A stretch of 64,000 nucleotides of DNA, taken from assembly GCA_037442205.1 (NCBI GenBank), contig JBBIQS010000005.1, positions 111,454-175,453 of the forward strand, given 5' to 3'. Position numbers and translations under genes: made by a program. The notes under the pieces were generated by a model, which saw only the letters and a list, made by a program, of their open reading frames with translations, had not been told where the DNA came from and searched no databases. How positions within the stretch are numbered: the stretch's first letter is position 1; each line of letters opens with the position of its first letter. Origin of the DNA: JBBIQS01 sp037442205. GTDB taxonomy: Bacteria; Myxococcota; Myxococcia; Myxococcales; UBA5297. Below, in pieces: positions 52,769-60,858 of this stretch.

Positions 52769-54171
52769 TAGTGCCCTCCTCCCTTCTGACCGGTCAGCGC
52801 ATCAACCACTCGCTCGAGCTTCATTCCACGGCTTCCCTTCACCAGCACCACGTCGCCCGCCCTGAGATGTCCTTTGAGGAAGTCCACCGCCCCGGCGACC
52901 TGGGTGGTGTCTGCCTGGTGGAAGGCCTCGCCGCGCAGCGCTCCAGTCGCGGCGGCGAAGGTCTCCCTGGAGCGCGGCCCGAAGGCCACCAGCACCTGCA
53001 CGCCCGAGCGAATGGCCTCCTCGCCCAGCGCGCGATGCAGCGCCAACTCCTGCGCTCCCAGCTCGAGCATGTCGCCCAGCACCGCCACCGTGCGCCGGCC
53101 CTTGGCGACCTCGCGCAGGGTGGCCAGCGCCGCCGACATCGAGGCCGGGTTGGCGTTGTAGCAGTCGTCGATCACGCTGACGCCGCCGGGAGCCTCGCTC
53201 AGCGAGAGCCGGTGCGCCCAGGGACGCGCCGCCTCGAGCCCGGCCACGCACTGCTCCGGGGTGCAGCCGAGGGCGATGCCCATCGCAAAGGCGGCGCACG
53301 CGTTGACTGCGTTGTGCTCGCCCAGGAACGACAGCCGCACCGGATGCGAGCGGCCCTCGAAGAGGATGCGGGCCTGCAGGCCGCGGGCATCGTGAGAGAC
53401 GATCTCGCCCAGGCGCACGTCGGCCTTCTCGGCGCGGCCGAAGGTCATCAGCGGGCGGCCACTGGCGCGGGCCCGGTCCATGATCAGCGCCGAGTCGGCG
53501 TTGGCGATGACCTTCCCGTCACGCGGGAGTCCCGAGTAGATCTCGGCCTTGGCATCGGCCACCGCCTCGATGGTCCCCATTCCCTCGAGGTGGGCGGGGG
53601 CCACCGAGATCACCGCAGCGCACTTCGGCTCGGCGTAGCTCGACAGCCGCCGCAGCTCGCCGGGATGGTTCATTCCCATCTCGATGATCGCCCCGGCGTG
53701 CGAGCTCTCCAGGCGCAGCAGCATCAGCGGAACGCCGACCTCGTTGTTGAGGTTGCCCTCGGTCTTGAGTGCGGGCCCGCGCGTCGCCAGGATGGCGCCG
53801 ATCATCTCCTTGGTGGTGGTCTTGCCGTTGGAGCCGGTGATCGCCCCCAGCGGCATGGAGAAGCGGCGCCGGTAGTGGCGGGCGAGCAGCCCCAGCGCCA
53901 CCAGGGTGTCGTCCACCTCGAACAGCGGGAAGCCTGCCGGGGCCTCGACCTTGGCGCCCTTGGCCACCAGCGCCGCGGCGGCGCCGGACTTGGCGGCCTG
54001 GGCGACGAAGTCGTGCCCGTCGAAGGTCTCGCCCTTGAGCGCCACGAACAGCTGGCCAGGGGCGACCTTGCGCGTGTCGGTCGAGACACCGTCGACCGCA
54101 GCCACCGCGGCTCCACTCTCGCGCGCGCCGGTGGCCTCGATGATCTCCTGGCGAGTGAAGTGGGGGCTCAT
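52768..54171 (-). CDS. murF: UDP-N-acetylmuramoyl-tripeptide--D-alanyl-D-alanine ligase
   Basis: 467 residues, attaches D-Ala-D-Ala to complete the pentapeptide. P-loop GAITGSNGKTTTKEM, EMGMNHPGE, DCYNANPASM and LGDMLELG are all typical. The ATG at 54171 overlaps the murE stop (ATGA). The much longer upstream open frame runs inside murE in another frame and is not coding. Confidence 0.97.
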   Translation of the reverse strand: MSPHFTRQEIIEATGARESGAAVAAVDGVSTDTRKVAPGQLFVALKGETFDGHDFVAQAAKSGAAAALVAKGAKVEAPAGFPLFEVDDTLVALGLLARHYRRRFSMPLGAITGSNGKTTTKEMIGAILATRGPALKTEGNLNNEVGVPLMLLRLESSHAGAIIEMGMNHPGELRRLSSYAEPKCAAVISVAPAHLEGMGTIEAVADAKAEIYSGLPRDGKVIANADSALIMDRARASGRPLMTFGRAEKADVRLGEIVSHDARGLQARILFEGRSHPVRLSFLGEHNAVNACAAFAMGIALGCTPEQCVAGLEAARPWAHRLSLSEAPGGVSVIDDCYNANPASMSAALATLREVAKGRRTVAVLGDMLELGAQELALHRALGEEAIRSGVQVLVAFGPRSRETFAAATGALRGEAFHQADTTQVAGAVDFLKGHLRAGDVVLVKGSRGMKLERVVDALTGQKGGGH

Positions 54172-55667
54172 GCGCTCACCCCCAGGGCCCGGCGTGCCTC
54201 TTCGCGGTCGTCGAAGTGCAGCTTCTCGGTCCCGATGATCTGGTAGTCCTCGTGGCCTTTGCCGGCGAGCAGGATGGCGTCGCCGGGCTTGGCCAGTGAC
54301 ACCGCCAGCTCGATCGCCCTGCGCCGGTCGCTCTCGACCAGGTAGCCGCGGCCGCTGCGCGCCTGCTCGAGGGTCAGCGCCGCCGAGCCGGCCTTGGCCA
54401 GCCCGGGCAGGATCTCCTCGATGATCGCCTTGGGATCCTCGGTGCGCGGGTTGTCGCTGGTGACGATGACCAGGTCGCTGCCGCGCGCCGCCGCCTCGCC
54501 CATCATCGGTCGCTTGCCGCGGTCGCGGTCGCCGCCGCAGCCGAAGACGGCGATCAGCCGGCCCGAGGTCAGCGGCCGCAGCGCCGCGGTCGCCCGGGAG
54601 AGCGAGTCGTCGGTGTGGGCGTAGTCGACGAAGACGTGCAACCCCTTGCCGCTCACCCGCTCCAGTCGGCCGGGCACGTTCTTGAGGCTCTCGATTCCCT
54701 TGATCACCGCGTCGAGCTCGAAGGCGGCGCCCATCACCAGCCCGGCGGCGGTGAGGATGTTCTCGAGGTTGTGCAGGCCCACCAGGCTGCTGCGGAAGCG
54801 CCGCTCGCCGCGCGGGGTGACCAGCGTCCCTTCGATGCCCTCGATGCTCTGGCTCGGCTCGCGAATCGTGAGGTCGGCGGTGCGGCCGCGGGTGGAGAAC
54901 GCCCAGGAAGTGCGCCCTTCCCGCCCCAGCTCGTCGAGCAGCCGCTGCCCGTAGGGATCGTCGGCGTTGACCACCGACATCCCGGCACACATCTCCAGCA
55001 GCAGCCGGCGCTTGGCCGCGAAGTAGTCCTCCATGTCGCGGTGGTAGTCGAGGTGGTCGCGGGTGAGGTTGGTGAAGGCGGCGCTGGTGAAGCTCAGCCC
55101 GTGGACCCGCTCCTGGGCGAGGGCGTGGCTGCTCACCTCCATCGCCACCGCAGTGGTGCCCGCCGCCTTCATCTGCGCCAGCAGCTCGTGAAGCTGGGTG
55201 GACTCCGGGGTGGTGTTGGGCGCGGGGATGTCCTTGCCCGCGTAGCGGTAGCTCACCGTGCCGATGACCCCGGTCTTCTCGCCGGCGGCGGCGAGCATGG
55301 CCTCGGTCAGGTAGCTGGTGGTGGTCTTGCCCTTGGTTCCGGTGACTCCGAGCATGGTCAGGGAGCGGGCGGGCCGTCCGAAGAAGTTGGCCGCCGCCAC
55401 CGCCATGCAACGCCGTCCGCTGGCCGACTGCACCAAAGGCACCGGCAGGCCGTCGATGGGCTTCTCACTGACCACCGCGGCCGCCCCTCGCTGCGCCGCC
55501 TGCAGGGCGAACTGAGAGCCGTCGGCTTTGGCTCCTCCCAAAGCGAAGAAGAGGGCGCCCGGGCGCACCTGGCGCGAGTCGCAGGTCACCTGTGCGATCT
55601 CGAGGTCGGCCACGCGGCCGTCGAGCTTGCCCGCTCCTGCGCCAGTGAGGATCTGCCCCAGCTTCAT
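54168..55667 (-). CDS. murE: UDP-MurNAc-L-Ala-D-Glu--meso-diaminopimelate ligase
   Basis: 499 residues. P-loop VTGTKGKTTTSYL, and the amino-acid selecting motif DNPR (TSDNPRTEDP), which marks the meso-diaminopimelate rather than the lysine type. This tells that the organism has a Gram-negative-type peptide stem. 138 bases separate it from ftsI upstream. Confidence 0.97.
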   Translation of the reverse strand: MKLGQILTGAGAGKLDGRVADLEIAQVTCDSRQVRPGALFFALGGAKADGSQFALQAAQRGAAAVVSEKPIDGLPVPLVQSASGRRCMAVAAANFFGRPARSLTMLGVTGTKGKTTTSYLTEAMLAAAGEKTGVIGTVSYRYAGKDIPAPNTTPESTQLHELLAQMKAAGTTAVAMEVSSHALAQERVHGLSFTSAAFTNLTRDHLDYHRDMEDYFAAKRRLLLEMCAGMSVVNADDPYGQRLLDELGREGRTSWAFSTRGRTADLTIREPSQSIEGIEGTLVTPRGERRFRSSLVGLHNLENILTAAGLVMGAAFELDAVIKGIESLKNVPGRLERVSGKGLHVFVDYAHTDDSLSRATAALRPLTSGRLIAVFGCGGDRDRGKRPMMGEAAARGSDLVIVTSDNPRTEDPKAIIEEILPGLAKAGSAALTLEQARSGRGYLVESDRRRAIELAVSLAKPGDAILLAGKGHEDYQIIGTEKLHFDDREEARRALGVSA

Positions 55668-55805
55668 CGTTCGCTTCCTCGCCCTGCCCTTCCGCTTCCC
55701 TTTTTCGACTGCAACCTGCCTGCCGACCCGCTGCGTCCCCAGAACCTGCCGTGGTGCCTGGTTGTTTCCTTTTTGGGCATCGCGAGCCGTGGCCCGTTTG
55801 CCGCG

Positions 55806-57860
55806 CTAGAGCTTCGCCTCCAGCCGCACCGATACCCGGGCGCCCTTGCGGACGCTCGAGCCCGCGGGAGGCGTCTGGCCAATCACCTTTCCGCTGCCCA
55901 GCAGCGCCGGCTCCAAGTTGGAGGCGGTGAGCGTCTTGACAGCCTGCCGGGCGGTCATGCCCAGCACGTTCGGCACCGCCTCCGATTGCTCCCCTTCGCC
56001 TGGCTCGTCCTCGATGAAGCCCTCGCTGGCCATCAGCGTCGGGTGCACCGCAGCCATCGCGAAGGCGCCCGCAAGCCGGGACGGAGTCACCTCGACCGGC
56101 GCGTCGCTGGCCACCTTGGCCGAAGCGAGCTTCGCCGAGCCCGAGGACGGCGGGACGCCGAGGTGGGCCAGCGTTCCCTGGGCGATCTCCTTGAACGCCG
56201 GCGCGGCCACCAGACCGCCGTAGACGTCGCCCTTGGGCTCGTCGATCACCACCAGGATCACCAGCCGCGGCGAGTCGGCCGGCACGATGCCGACGAAGCT
56301 GGCGGTGCGCTTGTCCACCGAGTAGCCACCGGTCTGCGGGTCGGCCTTCTGAGCGGTGCCCGTCTTGCCGGCGACCTCGTAGTCGTCCATGCGGGCCAGA
56401 GGAGCGGTGCCTTCCTTCTGGACCACCAGCTTCATCATCCGCAGGACCTCTTGCGCGGTGGCACGGCTGACGACCTGGCGCACCTTCTCCGGCTCGCGCT
56501 GCGTGATGACCTCGCCGTCGGGATCGACCACCCGCGAGACGACGTAGGGGCGCATCAGCGCCCCGCCGTTGGCGATGGCCCCGAAGGCGGCGGCGATCTG
56601 CACCGCCGAGGCGGTGACGCCCTGCCCAAAGCTCTGGGTGGCCAGGGCGATGTCGGCGCGCGGGTACGGCAGCGAGCCGCGGGCCTCGCCCGGCAGCCCG
56701 GTGCCCGGCTTCTCGGCGAAGCCGAACAGCCGCTGGTACTTCTGCAGGCCGTCCCGCCCCATCTTCTCGGCGATCTTGGCGGCGCCGATGTTCGAGGAGA
56801 CCTGCAGGATCTTGCCCACGTCGAGCGAGCCGTAACCGGCGTGGTCGTGGACGGTGTGCTTGCCGATGTGCCAGGCCCCGTTCTCGCAGGAGAAGGTGTC
56901 GCTGGGGCGAATCACCTTGTCCTCGAGCGCGCCGGCGATGGTGAAGACCTTGAAGGTCGAGCCGGGCTCGAATTGATCGACCACCGCCCGGTCGCGCAGC
57001 GCCTGCTTCTGGTAGCGGCCGGCGTCGTTGGGGTTGAAGGTCGGGACGTTGGCCATGGCGAGGATCTCGCCGGTGGCCGGATCGAGGACCACCGCCATCC
57101 CCGCCGCGGCGTTAGCCTTGGTGACCGCCGCCGCCAGCGTCTTCTCGGTGAGGTACTGGATCGCCCGGTCGATGGTCAGGGTCACCGAGGCGCCGTCGAG
57201 CGCCTCGGCGGTCACGGTCCCTTCCACGATGGCCTGGCGGCCGCGGGCGTCGCGCAGGCCGGCCAGCGTCTGCGGCTTGCCCTTGAGCGAGCCGTCCAGG
57301 GCGAGCTCCACGCCCTCCAGCCCCTCGCCGTCCAATCCGCTGAAGCCGAGGATGTGCGCCGCCAGCTCGCGCTGCGGGTAGAAGCGCCGCGGCTCCTTGA
57401 CGAAGCCCACCCCGGGCAACTCCAGCGCCTTGACCGCCACCACCTCTTGCGGAGTGGCTTGCCGCTGGATCCAGGCGAAGTGGCGGCCGGAGGTGAAGGA
57501 CGAGAGCAGCCGCGCCTCGTCGCCGCCCACCGCCTTGGCCAGCTCCCGGGCCGCCTTCTTGGGATCGGTCAGCTCGCTGGGATCGATGAAGATGCTGTCG
57601 ACGTCGACGCTGGCCGCCAGCGCCGCTCCGCGCCGGTCGAAGACCGCTCCGCGCCGCCCGGGCAGCGTCACCTGCCGCAGGTACTGCTCCTGGGCCAGCC
57701 CCGACAGCTTGCTCCCCTGCACCACCTGCAGCTGCACCGCTCGGTAGAGCAGCGCACCGAACAGCGGCACGAAGAGTAGCCCGAGCAGGGTCAGGCGCAC
57801 ACGAATCCAGCGGACCGCCTTCGGGTCCAAGCCTCCTGAGGTGCTCTGGTTTCGTGCCAT
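55806..57860 (-). CDS. ftsI: Septal penicillin-binding protein 3 with PASTA domain
   Basis: 684 residues, class B transpeptidase. One N-terminal membrane helix, a dimerisation/pedestal domain, then the active-site motifs: SxxK in EPGSTFKV (Ser ~301), SxN in VSSNIG (~356) and KTGTAQ (~500). After the catalytic domain is a single PASTA domain (~620-684; NVLGMTARQAVKTL, GSSVRKGARVSVRLE). PASTA-bearing FtsI is usual in Gram-positives (SpoVD, PBP2x) and known in myxobacteria, but not in E. coli. The ATG at 57860 is preferred to the TTG three bases earlier. Confidence 0.96.
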   Translation of the reverse strand: MARNQSTSGGLDPKAVRWIRVRLTLLGLLFVPLFGALLYRAVQLQVVQGSKLSGLAQEQYLRQVTLPGRRGAVFDRRGAALAASVDVDSIFIDPSELTDPKKAARELAKAVGGDEARLLSSFTSGRHFAWIQRQATPQEVVAVKALELPGVGFVKEPRRFYPQRELAAHILGFSGLDGEGLEGVELALDGSLKGKPQTLAGLRDARGRQAIVEGTVTAEALDGASVTLTIDRAIQYLTEKTLAAAVTKANAAAGMAVVLDPATGEILAMANVPTFNPNDAGRYQKQALRDRAVVDQFEPGSTFKVFTIAGALEDKVIRPSDTFSCENGAWHIGKHTVHDHAGYGSLDVGKILQVSSNIGAAKIAEKMGRDGLQKYQRLFGFAEKPGTGLPGEARGSLPYPRADIALATQSFGQGVTASAVQIAAAFGAIANGGALMRPYVVSRVVDPDGEVITQREPEKVRQVVSRATAQEVLRMMKLVVQKEGTAPLARMDDYEVAGKTGTAQKADPQTGGYSVDKRTASFVGIVPADSPRLVILVVIDEPKGDVYGGLVAAPAFKEIAQGTLAHLGVPPSSGSAKLASAKVASDAPVEVTPSRLAGAFAMAAVHPTLMASEGFIEDEPGEGEQSEAVPNVLGMTARQAVKTLTASNLEPALLGSGKVIGQTPPAGSSVRKGARVSVRLEAKL

Positions 57861-57938
57861 CAAGTCGTTCGGCTCTCGCCTGCTACAGGGCTGTTGTCTG
57901 CGGGGCGCGGCTGCGCCCGAATCGGGATGAAAGTTTCT

Positions 57939-58340
57939 TTACGGGGTTCGACTGGCGACGGCGGGCCGGGCCACCTGGGCCACGGTGCGGTCCTGGGTCG
58001 CCGGGGAAGCGGGGGCGCCGTGGACCGCGATCAGCTGGCCGGCGGCCGGCGGGGCCATTCCCAGGCGCGCGCGGGCGAAGGCCTCGAGCCGCGGCGCCGA
58101 GCGCAGCGTGGCCCGCTCCATGCGCAGGTGCTCGCGCTCGCGCAGCAGCTCGCGGTACTCGCGCTCGACCTTGCCCAGCTCGTAGCCGGCGCGGACCACC
58201 GCCACCCGGCTGGCGGTGTGGAAGAGGCCGACCGCGGCGAACATCGTCGCCACCAAGGCCGCGAAGAACACCGCCCGGGCCTGGCCGGCGGTGATCGCCT
58301 TGCGAACGGAAGAGCGCGCGCTGCGCTTGAGGTCGTTCAT
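57939..58340 (-). CDS. ftsL: FtsL-like cell division protein
   Basis: 133 residues: short basic N-terminus, one membrane helix (~22-42) and a coiled-coil stretch (YELGKVEREYRELLREREHL) with a Pro/Ala-rich tail. This is the topology of FtsL, which activates FtsW-FtsI with FtsB. Sequence conservation is low in this family, so the call rests on topology and position between rsmH (ATGA overlap) and ftsI. Confidence 0.82.
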   Translation of the reverse strand: MNDLKRSARSSVRKAITAGQARAVFFAALVATMFAAVGLFHTASRVAVVRAGYELGKVEREYRELLREREHLRMERATLRSAPRLEAFARARLGMAPPAAGQLIAVHGAPASPATQDRTVAQVARPAVASRTP

Positions 58341-59257
58341 CGCACCTTCTCCACGGCCCTCAGGTGGGCGCTGCGCGCGCGCGGGTTGCGCGCGACCTCC
58401 TCGTCGGAGGGATCGATGGGCTTGCGGGTGAGCACCTGGAAGCTGCCCTGGGCGCCGCAGGCGCAGACCGGCAGCTTGGGCGGGCAGGTGCAGTGGCCCT
58501 CGAGGTCGCGGAAGGCCTGCTTCACCTTGCGGTCCTCGAGGGAGTGGAAGCTGATGATCGCCGCCCGCCCGCCGACCTTGAGCAACTCCGGCAGGCCGGC
58601 CAGGAAGGCGTCCAGCTCCTCCAGCTCGCGGTTGACGGCGATCCGCAGCGCCTGGAAGGTCCGGGTGGCGGGGTGGACGTGCTTGGGCCAGGCCTTGCGC
58701 GGGATGGCCCCAGCCACCAGCTCGGCCAGCTCGGTGGTGGTCTCGGGCAGCGGCGAGGCGGTCTTGATGGCCTTGGCCACGCGCCGGGCGAAGGGCTCCT
58801 CGCCGTACTCGCGCAGCACCTCGGCCAGCTCCTGCTCGCTCAGGCGCTCAATCAGCTCGCGGGCGGTCTCGCCGGTCGCGCCCATGCGCATGTCGAGCGG
58901 GCCCTTCTGCGAGAAGGCAAAGCCGCGGGCGGCCTCGTCGAACTGGGGCGAGCTGACGCCCAGGTCGAGCACCGCCCGGTCCACGGCGGCGATGCCGCGG
59001 CGAGTCAGCACCTCGCGGGCGGTGGAGAAGGTTGCCAGCTCGGCGTCGAAGCGCTGGCCGAAGCGCGCCAGCCGGGCGCGGGCGGCCTCGAGGGCGCGCG
59101 GGTCGCGGTCGAATCCCAGCACCGTCGCCCCCTTCTCCAGCAGGGCTTCGGAGTGGCCACCGCCACCGAGCGTACCGTCCAGGACCAACGCGCCCTCCAA
59201 GGGCTCTAAAAGCCGCGCGACTTCCTCACGGAGCACCGTCGCGTGGCGAAACTCCAA
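58337..59257 (-). CDS. rsmH: 16S rRNA (cytosine1402-N4)-methyltransferase
   Basis: 306 residues, SAM-dependent enzyme formerly MraW. Motifs: DGTLGGGGHSEALLE (SAM), DLGVSSPQFDEAARGF(A), ISFHSLEDRKVKQ. The start is a TTG at 59257 (FRHATVLREEV follows, the family N-terminus): an in-frame stop lies 15 bases upstream, so no earlier start is possible, and GGAGG precedes it by six bases. Confidence 0.97.
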   Translation of the reverse strand: MEFRHATVLREEVARLLEPLEGALVLDGTLGGGGHSEALLEKGATVLGFDRDPRALEAARARLARFGQRFDAELATFSTAREVLTRRGIAAVDRAVLDLGVSSPQFDEAARGFAFSQKGPLDMRMGATGETARELIERLSEQELAEVLREYGEEPFARRVAKAIKTASPLPETTTELAELVAGAIPRKAWPKHVHPATRTFQALRIAVNRELEELDAFLAGLPELLKVGGRAAIISFHSLEDRKVKQAFRDLEGHCTCPPKLPVCACGAQGSFQVLTRKPIDPSDEEVARNPRARSAHLRAVEKVR

Positions 59258-59269
59258 GGCCGCCTCCGA

Positions 59270-59665
59270 TTACCCGCGCACCAGCGCCAGCGCCGGCGCC
59301 TCGACGAAGGCCACCTTGGCCTCCTCGGCGCTGGCGTACATCTCGAACTCCTCGTCCAGCCCGGCGGCGCGGAAGATCGCCGCCAGGTAGGGCGACAGCC
59401 CGGCGAGCTTCAGGTCGCCGCCGGCGGCGCGCAGCAGCCGCGCCCGGGCAGCCAGGGGGCGCAGGCCGCGGTAGTCGACGTGGTCCACGCCGGCCAGGTT
59501 CAGCACCACCTTGCGGCAGCCGCGATTGGCCAGGCGGAACAGCTCCTCGCCCAGGTGCGACAGCTCGAACTCGCCCATCTCGCCCTCGCAGCGCATCACC
59601 GCCACGTCCAGGCTCGAGAGGAGGGCCGCGCCTTTCTGCGAAGCCACGTTGCGATCCAGCGTCAT
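59270..59665 (-). CDS. STAS-domain protein inserted in the dcw cluster
   Basis: 131 residues, almost wholly a STAS domain (~18-118) like SpoIIAA-type anti-sigma antagonists (VVLNLAGVDHVDYRGLRPLA, GDLKLAGLSP, GLDEEFEMYASAEEA). The site where antagonists carry a phosphorylated Ser (D-S-S-G) reads D64-Y65-R66-G67, so control by phosphorylation at this place is unlikely. The ATG at 59665 has GGGAGAG eight bases upstream. It lies 12 bases before rsmH and 29 after mraZ, where other bacteria have no gene. No partner anti-sigma kinase is in the window. Confidence 0.82.
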   Translation of the reverse strand: MTLDRNVASQKGAALLSSLDVAVMRCEGEMGEFELSHLGEELFRLANRGCRKVVLNLAGVDHVDYRGLRPLAARARLLRAAGGDLKLAGLSPYLAAIFRAAGLDEEFEMYASAEEAKVAFVEAPALALVRG

Positions 59666-59694
59666 CGGTTCTCTCCCTCGTTCCTTTGCGTTTC

Positions 59695-60147
59695 TCAGCC
59701 GCCCAGCTCGCGGAAGACGCGGGCGACGTCGTCGGCGTGCTCGCCGCCCAGGGCGTCGGCGCTGGCCTTGTCCCAGCCGGTCTTGGACCAGAGCTCCATC
59801 TGCTTGATCTGGCCGACCCACACCACGTCCTTCTCCAGCCCGGACCAGGCGCGCAGGTTGGGCGCCAGCAGCACCCGCCCCAGCTTGTCGACTTCGACCT
59901 CGGTCGCGTTGGCGACGTAGGTGCGGAAGATCTGCTTGACCCCCGGCTCCTGCGGGCTGCGCTCGCCCAGCTTCTGCTCGAAGGCCTCCCAGGTCTTCAG
60001 CGGCAAGACGTGGAGGCAGTGATCGAAGGCGGTGGTGACGATCAGCTTGTCGCCGAAGTTGGCCTGGAGCACCTCGCGGAAGCGCGCGGGCACACTGGTC
60101 CGACCCTTGGGATCGATCGTGTGCTCGAACAGACCGCGGAAGAACAT
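59695..60147 (-). CDS. mraZ: Transcriptional regulator MraZ
   Basis: 150 residues, double AbrB-like fold; the two DxxxR motifs are DPKGRTSVPARF at the N-terminus and VDKLGRVLLAPNLR in the middle. MraZ binds repeats upstream of its own gene and controls the dcw operon. First gene of the cluster, with a promoter and MraZ-box-like repeats directly upstream (60222-60274). Confidence 0.96.
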   Translation of the reverse strand: MFFRGLFEHTIDPKGRTSVPARFREVLQANFGDKLIVTTAFDHCLHVLPLKTWEAFEQKLGERSPQEPGVKQIFRTYVANATEVEVDKLGRVLLAPNLRAWSGLEKDVVWVGQIKQMELWSKTGWDKASADALGGEHADDVARVFRELGG

Positions 60148-60221
60148 CCGATGCCCCGCTGGCGATGGCCGTCCACCGCCTGCCCTGTCAGACCGCCGCG
60201 GTACACTCTGCGCCGCGACTT

Positions 60222-60248
60222 ACCACTTCATCCCACTTTTTGCCGCAC
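60222..60248 (-). promoter_or_regulatory. MraZ-box-like repeats upstream of mraZ
   Basis: On the minus strand three GTG-type boxes occur in the same orientation: GTGCG (60248-60244), GTGGG (60236-60232) and GTGGT (60226-60222), at spacings of 12 and 10 bases. Known MraZ sites are GTGGG/TGGGN repeats about 10 bases apart, near the promoter. Confidence 0.6.
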
Positions 60249-60274
60249 TTTAGCGGAGCGGCCCCCGCTGTCAA
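60247..60274 (-). promoter_or_regulatory. Sigma70-like promoter of the dcw operon
   Basis: On the minus strand a perfect -35 TTGACA (60274-60269) and -10 TAAAGT (60252-60247) stand 16 bases apart. Transcription would begin near 60240, within the MraZ-box repeats, leaving a leader of about 90 bases before mraZ. Confidence 0.65.
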
Positions 60275-60541
60275 GAATTCCGGCCTGCTTCCGGGAACCT
60301 GCGCGCGCGGGCAGTCCCAGCCCTTGGGGGGGCGCGGGCGGCCGCACTACCACGGGGTGTGCGAGAACTGTCAGCGGACGCGACCGCGGTGCCGCGGGGC
60401 TGGCAAGAACTGCAAGGCCCCGGGCCCCTGCCCGGTTGCTAACCCCCTGATTTTGCTGATCCCGCGCCGTCCGCCGGCGGCGGCATGTCGGCTGCATGTG
60501 GTATGGGGAGCATCCCAGGCCGAGTCATCTGGAGCTTCGCC
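60275..60541. other. Intergenic region, no gene recognised
   Basis: GC-rich stretch with several short palindromes (for example around 60297-60313 and 60418-60434). One plus-strand frame has a Cys-rich run (CENCQRTRPRCRGAGKNC) but no start codon or ribosome site. No RNA gene was recognised. Confidence 0.3.
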
Positions 60542-60736
60542 GTGCACAGCCGAACCCACGTCAACCACCCCGTCCGCCCGCCTCCGTCCCAGGGACGTCA
60601 TCCGCTCCCCGAGTCGCAGGTGGTGGTCGACGAAGAGGCGCTGTGGGCCTGGCTGCGGGGCGAATCCGCCGAGGCCCCCGAGGTCGTGCCGGCGCCGCCG
60701 CCCGCGCGCGCCGCCAGGGTCCGCACCCAGGGTTGA
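60542..60736 (+). CDS. Possible small protein, unknown
   Basis: 64 residues from a GTG with CTGGAGC eight bases upstream. The end is acidic (VVVDEEALWAWLRGESAEAP) and then Pro/Ala/Arg-rich. Codon use is plausible for this genome. No family recognised and no neighbour on this strand; it could be chance. Confidence 0.35.
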   Translation: MHSRTHVNHPVRPPPSQGRHPLPESQVVVDEEALWAWLRGESAEAPEVVPAPPPARAARVRTQG

Positions 60737-60858
60737 AATCCGGCCGGTGCCGCCGCACCGGCCTGCCGGGCGCGGCGCACCTCTGCGGATTGGCGTCTTC
60801 GAGCTCGATGCTGCCGACTCCGGCACCCCACCCGCTGCCGGTTCGGCGGCTGAAACGC

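Noticed and set aside
60330..60480. Cys-rich plus-strand frame (CENCQRTRPRCRGAGKNC) as a small zinc protein
   Set aside because: No start codon or ribosome site in frame and codon use is unlike neighbours; probably chance in a GC-rich spacer.
60275..60541. RNase P RNA gene near mraZ, as in some Proteobacteria
   Set aside because: None of the conserved rnpB sequence blocks is present on either strand.
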